Source: a virus
IMG/VR virus record: IMGVR_UViG_3300037493_005297
Span: 1 to 30,630 of that record
DNA: 30,630 bases
Strand: one strand, 5' to 3'
The position numbers were made by a program, and so were the translations under genes. Shown here piece after piece: positions 1-7,529 of the stretch. The notes beneath the pieces were generated by a model, which saw only the letters and a program-made list of their open reading frames with translations, was not told where the DNA came from and searched no databases. The number at the start of each line of letters is the position of its first letter. Positions within the stretch are counted from its first letter, which is position 1.

Positions 1-11
1 CGCGTCAGCCC
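1..11. repeat. Left copy of 11-base terminal direct repeat
   Basis: The first 11 bases (CGCGTCAGCCC) are identical to the last 11 bases of the window. The repeat lies about 1.2 kb upstream of the putative small terminase gene, which is where cos sites usually sit. It may be a cohesive-end sequence present at both ends after fill-in, or an overlap left by circular assembly. Confidence 0.6.
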
Positions 12-21
12 CTCGTCCTTT

Positions 22-51
22 TTGCGCTCTCCGAAAAAAATGAACTATAGG
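22..51 (+). promoter_or_regulatory. Candidate promoter for the packaging genes
   Basis: An unusually A/T-rich stretch holds TTGCGC (22-27), an 18-base spacer with a run of seven A, and TATAGG (46-51). The -10 matches 4 of 6 consensus bases and the -35 matches 3 of 6. A start about 7 bases downstream would fall at the ATG at 58, so the transcript would be nearly leaderless. The AGGGA inside the -10 region could instead be the ribosome-binding site of the same gene. Weak evidence. Confidence 0.3.
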
Positions 52-57
52 GAACCC

Positions 58-1215
58 ATGAAGCCTGCCCCCCCTCCCGCCGCCGAGTACGTCGCCGTCG
101 CTTCCCTTCGTCCGTGGGCGAAGAACCCGCGGAAGAACGACCCTGCGGTCAAGGCCGTTGCCGACTCGATCAAGCGGTTCGGCTTCGGCGCGCCCCTCAT
201 CGCCCGTCGCGAGAACGGCGAGATCATCGCGGGGCACACGCGCCTCAAGGCGGCCATCAAGCTCGGGCTCATCGAAGTTCCCGTGCGCTACCTCGACCTG
301 TCGGAGGCCGAGGCGCACGCGCTGGCGCTTGCCGACAACAAGGTCGGCGAGCTCGCCGAGTGGGACGACGCCGCGCTGGCCGACGTGCTCCGCGACCTCA
401 CCGCCGCCGCCGTGAGCGTCGAGGGACTCGGCTTCACCGCGGAGGAGATCGCGGCACTCATCGGCGGCGGCGACGACCCGAGCAACACGCCGGACCCCGG
501 CGCCCCCGAGGTCGAGGAGGGGCCGGCGCATTCGGTGGTGGGGGAGGTCTACGAGCTAGGGCCGCACCGGCTGGCGTGTGGGGACAGCTACGATCGAGCC
601 CTTGCCGCCAAGCTGCTTGGGGACGTGCGCCCCTCCATCCTCATGACAGATCCGCCCTACGGCATCGACGCGAGCAAGATGACGATGGGCTTCGGGCAGT
701 CCAGCAAGGCGCGCACCGACCGGCTCTCGTCCGTCGCGCGGGGGGACGTCGCCCGCCCTGACGTTGGCCCCTTTCTGGCGGCTGCCGAGTGGCAGTGTGT
801 GTGGGGCGGCAACTACTTCGCGGACACCCTCCCGCCTACGAACCACTGGCTGTGTTGGCACAAGAAGAACGACGTGCGGTCGTTCTCCGAGTTCGAGTTG
901 GCGTGGACGAACTACGGGCGGCAGGCGCGACACCTCTCGCACCACTGGAGCGGCAAGGTCAAGGAGCACATCACGCAGAAGCCGCTCCCCGTCATCGTGT
1001 GGGCGCTCCAGCAGTGTCCTGACGAGAGCGCAGGCGCGGCAGTGTATGACCCGTTCGGGGGATCTGGCACCACGCTCCTCGCGTGCGCCGTGACCAACCG
1101 GATCGCGTACCTCTCCGAGCTCTCCCCCCACTACTGCGACGTGATCCGCCGCCGTTGGACCCGGTGGGCGAAGGAAGCCGGTCAGGAACCTGGACCGGGG
1201 GCGCTGGATGGCTAA
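58..1215 (+). CDS. ParB-like nuclease domain fused to beta-class DNA methyltransferase
   Basis: Predicted SAM-dependent DNA methyltransferase (adenine-N6 or cytosine-N4) with an N-terminal ParB/sulfiredoxin-like domain at about residues 10-100, including GHTR at 59-62. The catalytic motif DPPYG is at 198-202 and the SAM-binding motif DPFGGSGTT at 331-339. Catalytic motif before SAM motif is the beta-class order. I chose the ATG at 58 because AGGGA lies 5 bases upstream; in-frame TTG (22) and ATG (40) starts also exist. It is 385 residues, as usual for phage ParB-methyltransferase fusions. The next gene overlaps its end by 8 bases. A likely role is modifying phage DNA before packaging to evade host restriction; target sequence and target base are unknown. 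Confidence 0.9.
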   Translation: MKPAPPPAAEYVAVASLRPWAKNPRKNDPAVKAVADSIKRFGFGAPLIARRENGEIIAGHTRLKAAIKLGLIEVPVRYLDLSEAEAHALALADNKVGELAEWDDAALADVLRDLTAAAVSVEGLGFTAEEIAALIGGGDDPSNTPDPGAPEVEEGPAHSVVGEVYELGPHRLACGDSYDRALAAKLLGDVRPSILMTDPPYGIDASKMTMGFGQSSKARTDRLSSVARGDVARPDVGPFLAAAEWQCVWGGNYFADTLPPTNHWLCWHKKNDVRSFSEFELAWTNYGRQARHLSHHWSGKVKEHITQKPLPVIVWALQQCPDESAGAAVYDPFGGSGTTLLACAVTNRIAYLSELSPHYCDVIRRRWTRWAKEAGQEPGPGALDG

Positions 1216-1693
1216 GCGCGTCACCCGCTCGGAGTCCTCGGCCCTCGAAGACCAGGCGAAGGAGATCGAGAGCCAGGTCCGCAAGTTCGACGCGCTTACG
1301 GCGGCGGCGGTCAAGGCCGAGCAGATGTCGGCGGCGGTCAACGCGGCGGCGAAGGCAACCGACTTACGGAAGTCGCTCGCGCGACTACGAGGCGAGATCG
1401 AGTGCATCGGCCTGACGAGCCCGACCGAGCGCCTGGATCGACTACATCGCGCCGCCGCCGCAGACGGTTCGTGGGTGGCCGCCGCTCAACTCTATCGGCA
1501 GCTCGAAGAGGCGCGCCAGAAGGCGAAGGACAACCAGACACCGGATGCTGATCGAATGACTGACGAGCAGCTCCTCTCGATCATCGTCGCCGCGGTGGCG
1601 TCCATGCCGCCTCAGCACCTCGAGCGCATCGAGGACGCCGTAGAGTTGAGGCGCTCGGGCAAGGTGGTTCGGATGACGAGCGGCGGCGCGTGA
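1208..1693 (+). CDS. Putative terminase small subunit
   Basis: A 161-residue, strongly helical and charged protein. The first half is an alanine/lysine/glutamate-rich probable coiled coil, and the middle contains GSWVAAAQLYRQLEEAR. Small terminases bind the packaging start site and present DNA to the large subunit, and are typically of this size with helical DNA-binding and oligomerisation parts. The assignment rests mainly on position: it lies upstream of the large terminase in a packaging cluster, separated by one methyltransferase gene. It overlaps the upstream gene by 8 bases, and its TGA overlaps the GTG of the next gene. No diagnostic motif is visible, so another DNA-binding protein is possible. 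Confidence 0.5.
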   Translation: MAKRVTRSESSALEDQAKEIESQVRKFDALTAAAVKAEQMSAAVNAAAKATDLRKSLARLRGEIECIGLTSPTERLDRLHRAAAADGSWVAAAQLYRQLEEARQKAKDNQTPDADRMTDEQLLSIIVAAVASMPPQHLERIEDAVELRRSGKVVRMTSGGA

Positions 1694-2865
1694 GCCGCCC
1701 TCGTCTGTTCGCCGAGCTGCCGGCCGGGCTCGCGTCCGTCAGTCTCCGTCTCCACGGCGGGCCGAACTGTCGCCCCCCGATCTCGCGGATGGGCAACAAG
1801 GCCGGGTACGCCGAGGTCATCCTCGCCGCCCTCGGCCTCCGCTCGGGCCAGGGCGCCGGGCGCTACCTATGGGCCGAGGCCGACCCCGACGTGGCCGCGC
1901 TCCTCCGCTGCTACCCTGACGCCGACATGCTCCGACGCGTGGCCGAGATCATCCGCGGGTGGAAGGACGAGGAGCCGCGGGCGCTGTGGGAGCGGCTGCG
2001 GGGGGAGCGGAAGGCGCGTCCTCGGCTCGATGCGGAGGGGACGGCAAGGTGGGTCTACGAACTCGCGCGCACCCATCAGGGCGGTGGGGGGTTCGCCCCG
2101 GAAAGCTACGACGACCCAAGCCGCACCGGATGGCCGGGCAACGGACCGCCGCGCGCCGAGTTGGCCGCCCGCTGCCACCGCCTCGCCGAATACGCCGCCA
2201 TCGTCTCCGGCAACCGCCTCGTCAACATGGCCGGCCCCGCGCTCATGAACACGGGCAACGGGGGCACGCGGCACGGTGGGGAGTTCGCTACGCCGGTGGG
2301 GGATGTGGCGGCGGCGTTTGAGCGGGTGGCGGGGGAGGTGGGTGCCACGCTGTTTCTCCAGCATGGATCGTTCAGCGGGATGGGCATGGACCACGGCATC
2401 GGGAGGCCAGAAGGCGGGCCGGCTGGCAACATGGAGGGGCTGCGCCCGTCGCTCGAAATCGTCCACGATGCAGTCGCGCGCATGGCGAACGGCTGGCCCC
2501 CCGTCCTCGTCCTCCCCCGCATCCCCGAGGCCGCCGACGTGGCCGCCTGGATGGGGACGCCGGGCGACCTGGAGGGCTGCGTCGTCTACATGGATCCGCC
2601 CTACGCGGGGACCACGGTCTACGCGGCGATGCTCGGGCGGGACGAGGTAGTCAGGCACGCGAGGGCCTACGCCGAGCTCGGCGCGACGGTCGCCATTTCC
2701 GAGGCCGAGGTCGTGATCCCCGAGTGGTGCGCCGTCGAGATCACGGCCGGCCGGAAGGGGCAGAAGCGGACCTTCAGTAAACAGCAGGCCGAGTGGGTGA
2801 CGATGAACCGGGAGCCGGCGCATCGTGTCGCGACGCAGCCGGCGCTCTTCGCGGTGAGCGCGTGA
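1690..2865 (+). CDS. Dam-like DNA adenine methyltransferase
   Basis: A 391-residue protein resembling the D12/Dam class of N6-adenine methyltransferases. A glycine-containing segment MGNKAGY (residues 34-40) corresponds to the N-terminal motif of Dam enzymes, and the catalytic motif VYMDPPYAG lies at 299-307, followed by TTVYAAML. SAM motif before DPPY is alpha-class order, opposite to the fusion methyltransferase at 58-1215. The region between (about 100-270) is probably target recognition and is long. The GTG start overlaps the preceding TGA, and its own TGA overlaps the GTG of the large terminase, so the three are likely translationally coupled. Function as an adenine methyltransferase is well supported; specificity is not. 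Confidence 0.88.
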   Translation: MSRPRLFAELPAGLASVSLRLHGGPNCRPPISRMGNKAGYAEVILAALGLRSGQGAGRYLWAEADPDVAALLRCYPDADMLRRVAEIIRGWKDEEPRALWERLRGERKARPRLDAEGTARWVYELARTHQGGGGFAPESYDDPSRTGWPGNGPPRAELAARCHRLAEYAAIVSGNRLVNMAGPALMNTGNGGTRHGGEFATPVGDVAAAFERVAGEVGATLFLQHGSFSGMGMDHGIGRPEGGPAGNMEGLRPSLEIVHDAVARMANGWPPVLVLPRIPEAADVAAWMGTPGDLEGCVVYMDPPYAGTTVYAAMLGRDEVVRHARAYAELGATVAISEAEVVIPEWCAVEITAGRKGQKRTFSKQQAEWVTMNREPAHRVATQPALFAVSA

Positions 2866-4247
2866 GTCTCTCCGCGCTCGCATCCGCCGCGCACGTTCTC
2901 GGGCAACGGGCGCACGCTGACCCGCTCGCGTACTTCCGCCCGACGCCGCCGCAGCTCCGCTTCCTTCAGAGCGCGAGTCAGATCAAGCTCTTTAGGGCCG
3001 GCAACCAGGCGGGAAAAACTTGGGCCGGTGTCGCCGACTGCATTTGGCGCTGTCTCGGGCGTCACCCGCACACGCTTGTCAAGTCGGCGCCCATCGAGGC
3101 CTGGGTCGTCGTCGTGAGCTGGGAGCAGTCGCTGTCGATCCAGGGCAAGATCTGGCAGCTCCTGCCGAAAGACGAGATCGAGTCGGATTGCGAGTACACC
3201 CCGGGCAAGGGCTTCCGTGGAAAAGTGCCCATTGTAAGGTTCAAGAACGGAAGTTTTCTGCGTATCCGAACCGTAAACCAGGGCGTATTAGCGCTCGCCG
3301 GTAGCACAATCGACTTCTGTTTGATCGATGAACCGCCACCTGAGGCCATCTGGTCCGAGCTCGCCGCCCGCGTCCTACGCCAGCGGGGCCGCATCGCGAT
3401 CACGCTCACGCCCATCGGCCTCCCCCTCGGGTGGCTTCGCGCGCTGGTCGACGCCGGTGAGGTCGAGGACATTCACACGCCGCTAACGGTGGAGGGCACG
3501 ACGCCCATTGGCGGGCGCCCGTTGCTCCGTGCCGAGGACATCGCGCGCCTTGAGGCCCAGGTCCTGCCGATGGAGCGAGCCCAGCGCATCCACGGCGAGT
3601 GGGAAGCCGGCTTTACCGAGGGCCGGGTGTTCCTCCAGTTCGATCCGTTGACGATGGTTCGAGACGAGGCGCCGGCCGGCGAGGCACAGATCGCCATCGG
3701 CATCGACCACGGGAAGGAGTCGGGCGCACAGACGGCGGTGATGGTCGCCGTGACCAGGTCGCGCGACAACGAGCCGCGCATCACCGTGCTCGACGTGGTG
3801 AGCTCGAACGGGATGACGACACCGGAGGACGACGCCGCACAGATCCTCGGGATGATCAAGAGGGCCGGGCTTCGGTGGGAGCAGATCGACCGCTGGGTCG
3901 GCGACCGCGCCGCCGTGTCGCGACGGGGCGGCGCGCTCAAGAGCAACGCCCTCCTCGTCCAGGCGTTCGAGAAGACCCTGAGGATCCCTATCGGCACTTG
4001 GCCGGGGAGGATCCATACCGCGTACAAGCCGGCCGGCTCCGTGTTCCACGGGTACCGGGTTCTCCAGGCGAGCATGTTGCGCGGCGATTTCGTCATCCAT
4101 CCGCGTTGCAAGCGTCTGATAGACGACCTCGGCAAGTTCGACGGGCGCGCGGCGAGCGATCACAAGCACACTATCGACGGGCTACGGTACGCGCTCGAGC
4201 TCGTGACCCGCCGGCAGTATCAGCCGCAACTCCTCCGCATCGGATAG
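2862..4247 (+). CDS. terL: Terminase large subunit (ATPase-nuclease)
   Basis: The packaging motor that pumps DNA into the prohead and cuts it. Visible motifs in the 461-residue protein are: Walker A AGNQAGKT (46-53), Walker B CLIDE followed by PPPE (153-160), coupling motif TLTPIG (181-186), and an RNase-H-like nuclease domain starting at GIDHG (280-284) with WVGD (345-348) and DHKHTIDGLRYA near the C-terminus. The chosen start is the GTG at 2862, overlapping the upstream TGA; an in-frame ATG at 2793 would overlap the methyltransferase by 73 bases and lacks support. The bases around 3225-3330, encoding the Walker B region, are visibly AT-richer than the rest of the gene. Confidence 0.95.
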   Translation: MSLSALASAAHVLGQRAHADPLAYFRPTPPQLRFLQSASQIKLFRAGNQAGKTWAGVADCIWRCLGRHPHTLVKSAPIEAWVVVVSWEQSLSIQGKIWQLLPKDEIESDCEYTPGKGFRGKVPIVRFKNGSFLRIRTVNQGVLALAGSTIDFCLIDEPPPEAIWSELAARVLRQRGRIAITLTPIGLPLGWLRALVDAGEVEDIHTPLTVEGTTPIGGRPLLRAEDIARLEAQVLPMERAQRIHGEWEAGFTEGRVFLQFDPLTMVRDEAPAGEAQIAIGIDHGKESGAQTAVMVAVTRSRDNEPRITVLDVVSSNGMTTPEDDAAQILGMIKRAGLRWEQIDRWVGDRAAVSRRGGALKSNALLVQAFEKTLRIPIGTWPGRIHTAYKPAGSVFHGYRVLQASMLRGDFVIHPRCKRLIDDLGKFDGRAASDHKHTIDGLRYALELVTRRQYQPQLLRIG

Positions 4248-4255
4248 GATGACGC

Positions 4256-5803
4256 ATGTACGCCACGATGACAGCTCCGATGCCGCCCGCTCCCGGCAAC
4301 CCCGACGAGGCCCGCCGCGTCGAGCACGAACGCCATCGTTACGCGATGATGGAGGGCCGCTGGCAACCCATCCTCGAGGGCTACATGGAGACGCAGCTCG
4401 GCAGCGTGCGCCGGGCCGCGATGGGTCTGGTCGACATCAGCTACTGTGCGTTGCGGACCACGTCCTACGAGCTCGCCACGCTCTACGACGCCGAGCCCGA
4501 CGTCAAACACAACCAGCTCGCGTCCCCCAACATCGACCGCCTCGTCGGCTCGGCGGGCGCTATCGCGCGCTCGGGCCTCTGGTCGCAGATGTCGCGCTTC
4601 CAGGCGTACACGCTCGCGCTCCGTGAGATGTGGATGCGCGCCGATGTCGAGGACGGGCGCCTCGTCTATCGGCCGGTGCCGCCGCATATGACGATGGCCG
4701 AGGCCGACCCGGCGCGCCCCAACGTGCCGACCTTGTTCGGTGAGCTCCGACTCCGTCAGATCGAAGCGAAGCTGATGTGGACCTTCGAGGTGTGGGACAT
4801 CCGCGACCCCGCGCGCCCGACGTACCGGGTACTCGAGGCGCTCGACGGCTGGCTCGGCGGACGCGACTTGACGCGCCTGGTTCACGGCGCCACCTACGAC
4901 GGCGTCGACTACCCGGCGTCCTGGCGTCGGGCGAACGGGACGCCGATCATCCCGGCGATCCTCTACCACGCGAGCACCTACGGGGACCGCCTCTTCGACC
5001 CGTTCGCAAACATCGAGCTTTACACGGGCTCGCTGCAACTCGGGCTCTTCTATTCGTACCTTGCTCACTGCATCCGTGACGCGTCCTACCCGCAGCGCTA
5101 CGCCGTCGGCGTCCGTGTCGCGGGCATGGACGCGTCGGACCTCGGGAGCCGGGCCGCGCGTAGCGAGGTGACGACGGACCCGACTACGATCCTCATGCTT
5201 GATCCGATCTCCGAGACGAGCCAGGCGATGCTTGGACAGTACCAGGCCGGCGCGGACGTCGAGAAGCTGGAGGCCGTGATCGCCAGTGTGGCTCACAGAT
5301 TGGCGACGGACGCCGGCCTCTCGCCGTCCGAGCTTCAGCGCACGTCGGGCTCCGCGCGCTCGGGCTACGCCATCTCGCTCTCCCAGGAGGGCAAGCGGCA
5401 GGCACAGCGCCGGTACATCATGCAGTTCCGCGCGTCTGACGAGGCGCTCGTGTCGCTGTCGGCGGTCTTGTTCAATCGGTGGACCGAGGCTAACAGCGAG
5501 CCGAGCAACTACCCCGAGGGCGGGTACTCGGTCATCTACCGCGAGATCCCGTTGTCTCCGCAGGAGATGGAGGCGCGTCGTAAGCACGTCCTCGAGATGC
5601 TCGCGGCCGGGCTCATGTCCGAGGTGGACGCGCTCCGTTTCTTCGGCTCGCTGTCGGAGCAGGACGCTATCGCCCAGCTCGCCGCGATCCGCACCATGAA
5701 GGGGGCACCGTCGCCGACGACGGTAGAAGGAGAAAGCCCGCCCCCGGCGACGGCGCCCGCCGCCGACGTATCTCACGCCGAGGCGATGGCGGACGTGGGC
5801 TAA
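4256..5803 (+). CDS. Portal protein
   Basis: A 515-residue protein directly after the large terminase and before scaffold and capsid, the standard place and size for the dodecameric portal that forms the DNA channel at the head vertex. It opens with a long helical region, has a mixed core (for example DPFANIELYTGSLQLGLFYSY), and ends with a low-complexity Pro/Ala/Glu tail after QDAIAQLAAIRTMKG, as many portals do. The ATG at 4256 follows AGGAT by a few bases; a second in-frame ATG lies at 4268. I see no fused head-maturation protease. The assignment rests on position, length and general resemblance. Confidence 0.85.
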   Translation: MYATMTAPMPPAPGNPDEARRVEHERHRYAMMEGRWQPILEGYMETQLGSVRRAAMGLVDISYCALRTTSYELATLYDAEPDVKHNQLASPNIDRLVGSAGAIARSGLWSQMSRFQAYTLALREMWMRADVEDGRLVYRPVPPHMTMAEADPARPNVPTLFGELRLRQIEAKLMWTFEVWDIRDPARPTYRVLEALDGWLGGRDLTRLVHGATYDGVDYPASWRRANGTPIIPAILYHASTYGDRLFDPFANIELYTGSLQLGLFYSYLAHCIRDASYPQRYAVGVRVAGMDASDLGSRAARSEVTTDPTTILMLDPISETSQAMLGQYQAGADVEKLEAVIASVAHRLATDAGLSPSELQRTSGSARSGYAISLSQEGKRQAQRRYIMQFRASDEALVSLSAVLFNRWTEANSEPSNYPEGGYSVIYREIPLSPQEMEARRKHVLEMLAAGLMSEVDALRFFGSLSEQDAIAQLAAIRTMKGAPSPTTVEGESPPPATAPAADVSHAEAMADVG

Positions 5804-5860
5804 CAAGGTTCTCAGACAACAGGCACGGCTCGAAGGGGCCGCCGAAATGAAGGGGTACTG

Positions 5861-6418
5861 ATGAGCGAAGAAGTGAGCACCGAGACGACCGATCAGACCG
5901 CCGCAGCCGCGCGCATCCGGCAGCTTGTCGCGCGTGTCAAGGAGCTCGAGGGCCGCGTGGTCGAGCTGGAGCCCGTGGCGGCGTCGGCCGAGAAGTACCG
6001 CGCTCAAGTGGACGAGGTCAAGGCGGCGTCCAAGGCCGAGCGCGAGGCCCTCCGCGTGGAGCGCGAGATCGCGAGCGCCGGGATCACCGACGCCGAGGGG
6101 ATCGAGTACGTCCAGCACGCCTACGGCAAGCTCGCCGCCGAGGGACGCCCTCCCCTGTCGGAGTGGCTCGCGGCCCCTGACGGGCTCCCCAAGGCGGTTC
6201 GCGCGTACCTCCCGGCCGCTACCCCTACCGCGCCCGCGACGACGACCACGGCCACGCCGGCGGCGCCCGTGGTGCCCTCGCCGCGCCCGTCGACGGGGAC
6301 GGTTCCGCAGGCGCCGAGCGAGCCGCAGGGCTGGAGCGCCGAGGCTATCGCGCGGCTGTCGCCGTCCGACTTCCGCGCCAACCGGGAAGCCATCATGGCG
6401 GCGCTCCGCGTGGGTTGA
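5861..6418 (+). CDS. Putative capsid scaffolding protein
   Basis: A 185-residue protein immediately upstream of the major capsid gene. The N-terminal half is a predicted coiled coil rich in Glu, Lys, Arg and Val (about residues 15-70). A Pro/Thr/Ala-rich linker follows (about 118-150), then a short helical C-terminus (WSAEAIARLSPSDFRANREAIMAAL) that could bind the capsid. This helical-linker-basic-tail layout and position match phage scaffolding proteins, which template prohead assembly and are then lost. AAGGGG lies 5 bases before the ATG. A 57-base gap precedes it, and its stop codon lies within the -35 box of the capsid promoter. Confidence 0.72.
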   Translation: MSEEVSTETTDQTAAAARIRQLVARVKELEGRVVELEPVAASAEKYRAQVDEVKAASKAEREALRVEREIASAGITDAEGIEYVQHAYGKLAAEGRPPLSEWLAAPDGLPKAVRAYLPAATPTAPATTTTATPAAPVVPSPRPSTGTVPQAPSEPQGWSAEAIARLSPSDFRANREAIMAALRVG

Positions 6419-6443
6419 CAGATTGTCGCGGCGCGCGTAGTGT
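6415..6443 (+). promoter_or_regulatory. Sigma70-like promoter of the major capsid gene
   Basis: A perfect -35 box TTGACA (6415-6420) is followed by a 17-base spacer and TAGTGT (6438-6443). The latter keeps the three most conserved -10 positions (T, A and the final T). A start would be expected near 6450. It overlaps the scaffold stop codon and precedes a 96-base leader to the capsid start, so it would give extra capsid transcripts independent of upstream read-through. Confidence 0.6.
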
Positions 6444-6446
6444 GGA

Positions 6447-6491
6447 CGTGCGAGGTCATCACCTCGCACGCGCACGGGGTCGAGCTCCCGT
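6447..6491 (+). promoter_or_regulatory. Two hairpins in the capsid mRNA leader
   Basis: Bases 6447-6456 and 6461-6470 form a perfect 10-bp stem with a four-base CATC loop. A second, weaker hairpin pairs 6474-6479 (ACGGGG) with 6486-6491 (TCCCGT). The first begins at or beside the predicted transcription start, where 5' stem-loops are known to protect abundant mRNAs from 5' decay. No T-run follows on this strand, so it does not look like a terminator. Confidence 0.55.
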
Positions 6492-6528
6492 AAAAAGCGA
6501 TAGGCGCGGGTACACCCTCCAATCTGTC

Positions 6529-6534
6529 AGGAGG
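6529..6534 (+). promoter_or_regulatory. Perfect Shine-Dalgarno of the capsid gene
   Basis: AGGAGG sits 5 bases before the GTG at 6540. This is the strongest ribosome-binding site in the structural region and fixes the capsid start at this GTG. Confidence 0.8.
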
Positions 6535-6539
6535 CCCCC

Positions 6540-7463
6540 GTGGCCAACGAAGTCTATTTTACCGGCCTGTCCGGCAACGCCCGTCTCGCGGCGATCCTCA
6601 ATCAGTTCGTCGTGACCAAGCTCACCGACACCGCCTCGTTGGTCAATCACCCGAGCATCACCCAGCTCCGCAGCATGAACGGCTCCGGCTCCACCGTGGT
6701 CCAGGTGCCTGTCGTGTCCTGGGGCGCGAACGCCATGGCGTCCGTGGCTGAGAATGCCAGCGTGGCCAACACCGCGCTGACCACCACCAACGCCAACATC
6801 ACCATCGCGCGCCAGGCGCTTCGTCGTCAGATCTCCGATCTCGCGATGCTCACCGCCACCGGCATCCCGCTCGACGTGACGCTGGAGAACATCGCGGCCG
6901 ACATGGTCCTCGCGTACAACAAGCGCGTGACCACGATGATCGCGGCGCTGTCCTCGGGATTCTCCGCGTCCGTCGGGACGACCACGGTTGACCTCACCGT
7001 CGCCAACTTCTACGCCGCGATCTTCCGGCTTCAGCTCCAGAGCGCGGACGGCATGTTCACCGCGATCCTGCATCCCCAGCAAGTCAACGACCTCATCTCG
7101 TCCCTCCGTTCCGAGACTGGCCCCGGTCAGTACCTCGCGACGAGCCAGGACCAGGTCCAGGCCAAGGGCCCCGGCTTCCGTGGCAACCTGTTCGGCGTGG
7201 ACATCTTCGCCTCGGCCAACGTCCCCACCGCCAACGCGGGTGACGACTACCTCGGCATGATGATCGCCCCGGGCGCCATCGGTGTCGCCACCGCCACCGC
7301 CGCGCCGATGGTCGGCGCCCCTACCCTGCCGTCGCAGTCGCCCATCGTGGTCGAGCTGGAGCGCGACTCCTCCTCCGGCTCCACCATCGTGGTCGGCAGC
7401 GCCTTCGTTGGCGTCGGCGAGCTGGACGACCTCCGCGGCGTCGGTATCCTGTCCGACTTCTAA
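6540..7463 (+). CDS. Major capsid protein
   Basis: A 307-residue protein expected to form the icosahedral shell, probably with the HK97 fold. It follows the scaffold gene, has its own promoter, hairpin leader and perfect Shine-Dalgarno, and is closed by a terminator hairpin: all hallmarks of the most highly expressed virion gene. Codon choice is strikingly uniform (ACC, AAC, GCC, CTC), unlike its more mixed neighbours. The sequence begins NEVYFTGLSGNARLAAIL, contains a long helix in the middle (VTLENIAADMVLAYNKRV) and ends in a beta-rich region. No N-terminal delta domain or protease is apparent, fitting a separate scaffold protein. The fold is inferred, not seen. Confidence 0.88.
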   Translation: MANEVYFTGLSGNARLAAILNQFVVTKLTDTASLVNHPSITQLRSMNGSGSTVVQVPVVSWGANAMASVAENASVANTALTTTNANITIARQALRRQISDLAMLTATGIPLDVTLENIAADMVLAYNKRVTTMIAALSSGFSASVGTTTVDLTVANFYAAIFRLQLQSADGMFTAILHPQQVNDLISSLRSETGPGQYLATSQDQVQAKGPGFRGNLFGVDIFASANVPTANAGDDYLGMMIAPGAIGVATATAAPMVGAPTLPSQSPIVVELERDSSSGSTIVVGSAFVGVGELDDLRGVGILSDF

Positions 7464-7469
7464 GACCAC

Positions 7470-7511
7470 GCGCCCGCGCTCGTAGGGTTATCCTATGGGC
7501 GCGGGCGCTTT
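7470..7511 (+). terminator. Terminator/attenuator hairpin after the capsid gene
   Basis: Bases 7470-7479 (GCGCCCGCGC) pair perfectly with 7499-7508. The stem continues inward through 7480-7487 and 7491-7498 with Watson-Crick and wobble pairs, closing on a 3-base loop. TTTCGCGT follows, so the U-tract is short. It lies 7 bases after the capsid stop and probably reduces, rather than abolishes, read-through into the neck genes. Confidence 0.72.
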
Positions 7512-7529
7512 CGCGTCCGAAGGAGCATC

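Noticed and set aside
2793-2861. Upstream ATG start for the large terminase
   Set aside because: It would overlap the methyltransferase by 73 bases with no ribosome-binding site, while the GTG at 2862 gives the coupled overlap used throughout the genome.
6447-6470. Rho-independent terminator before the capsid gene
   Set aside because: No T-run follows the stem on the plus strand, and a strong promoter lies just upstream; a leader stem-loop fits better.
4220-6475. 751-residue open frame on the minus strand across portal and scaffold genes
   Set aside because: It mirrors real plus-strand genes. High GC leaves the opposite frame free of stops, and its Arg/Gly/His-rich product has no domain.
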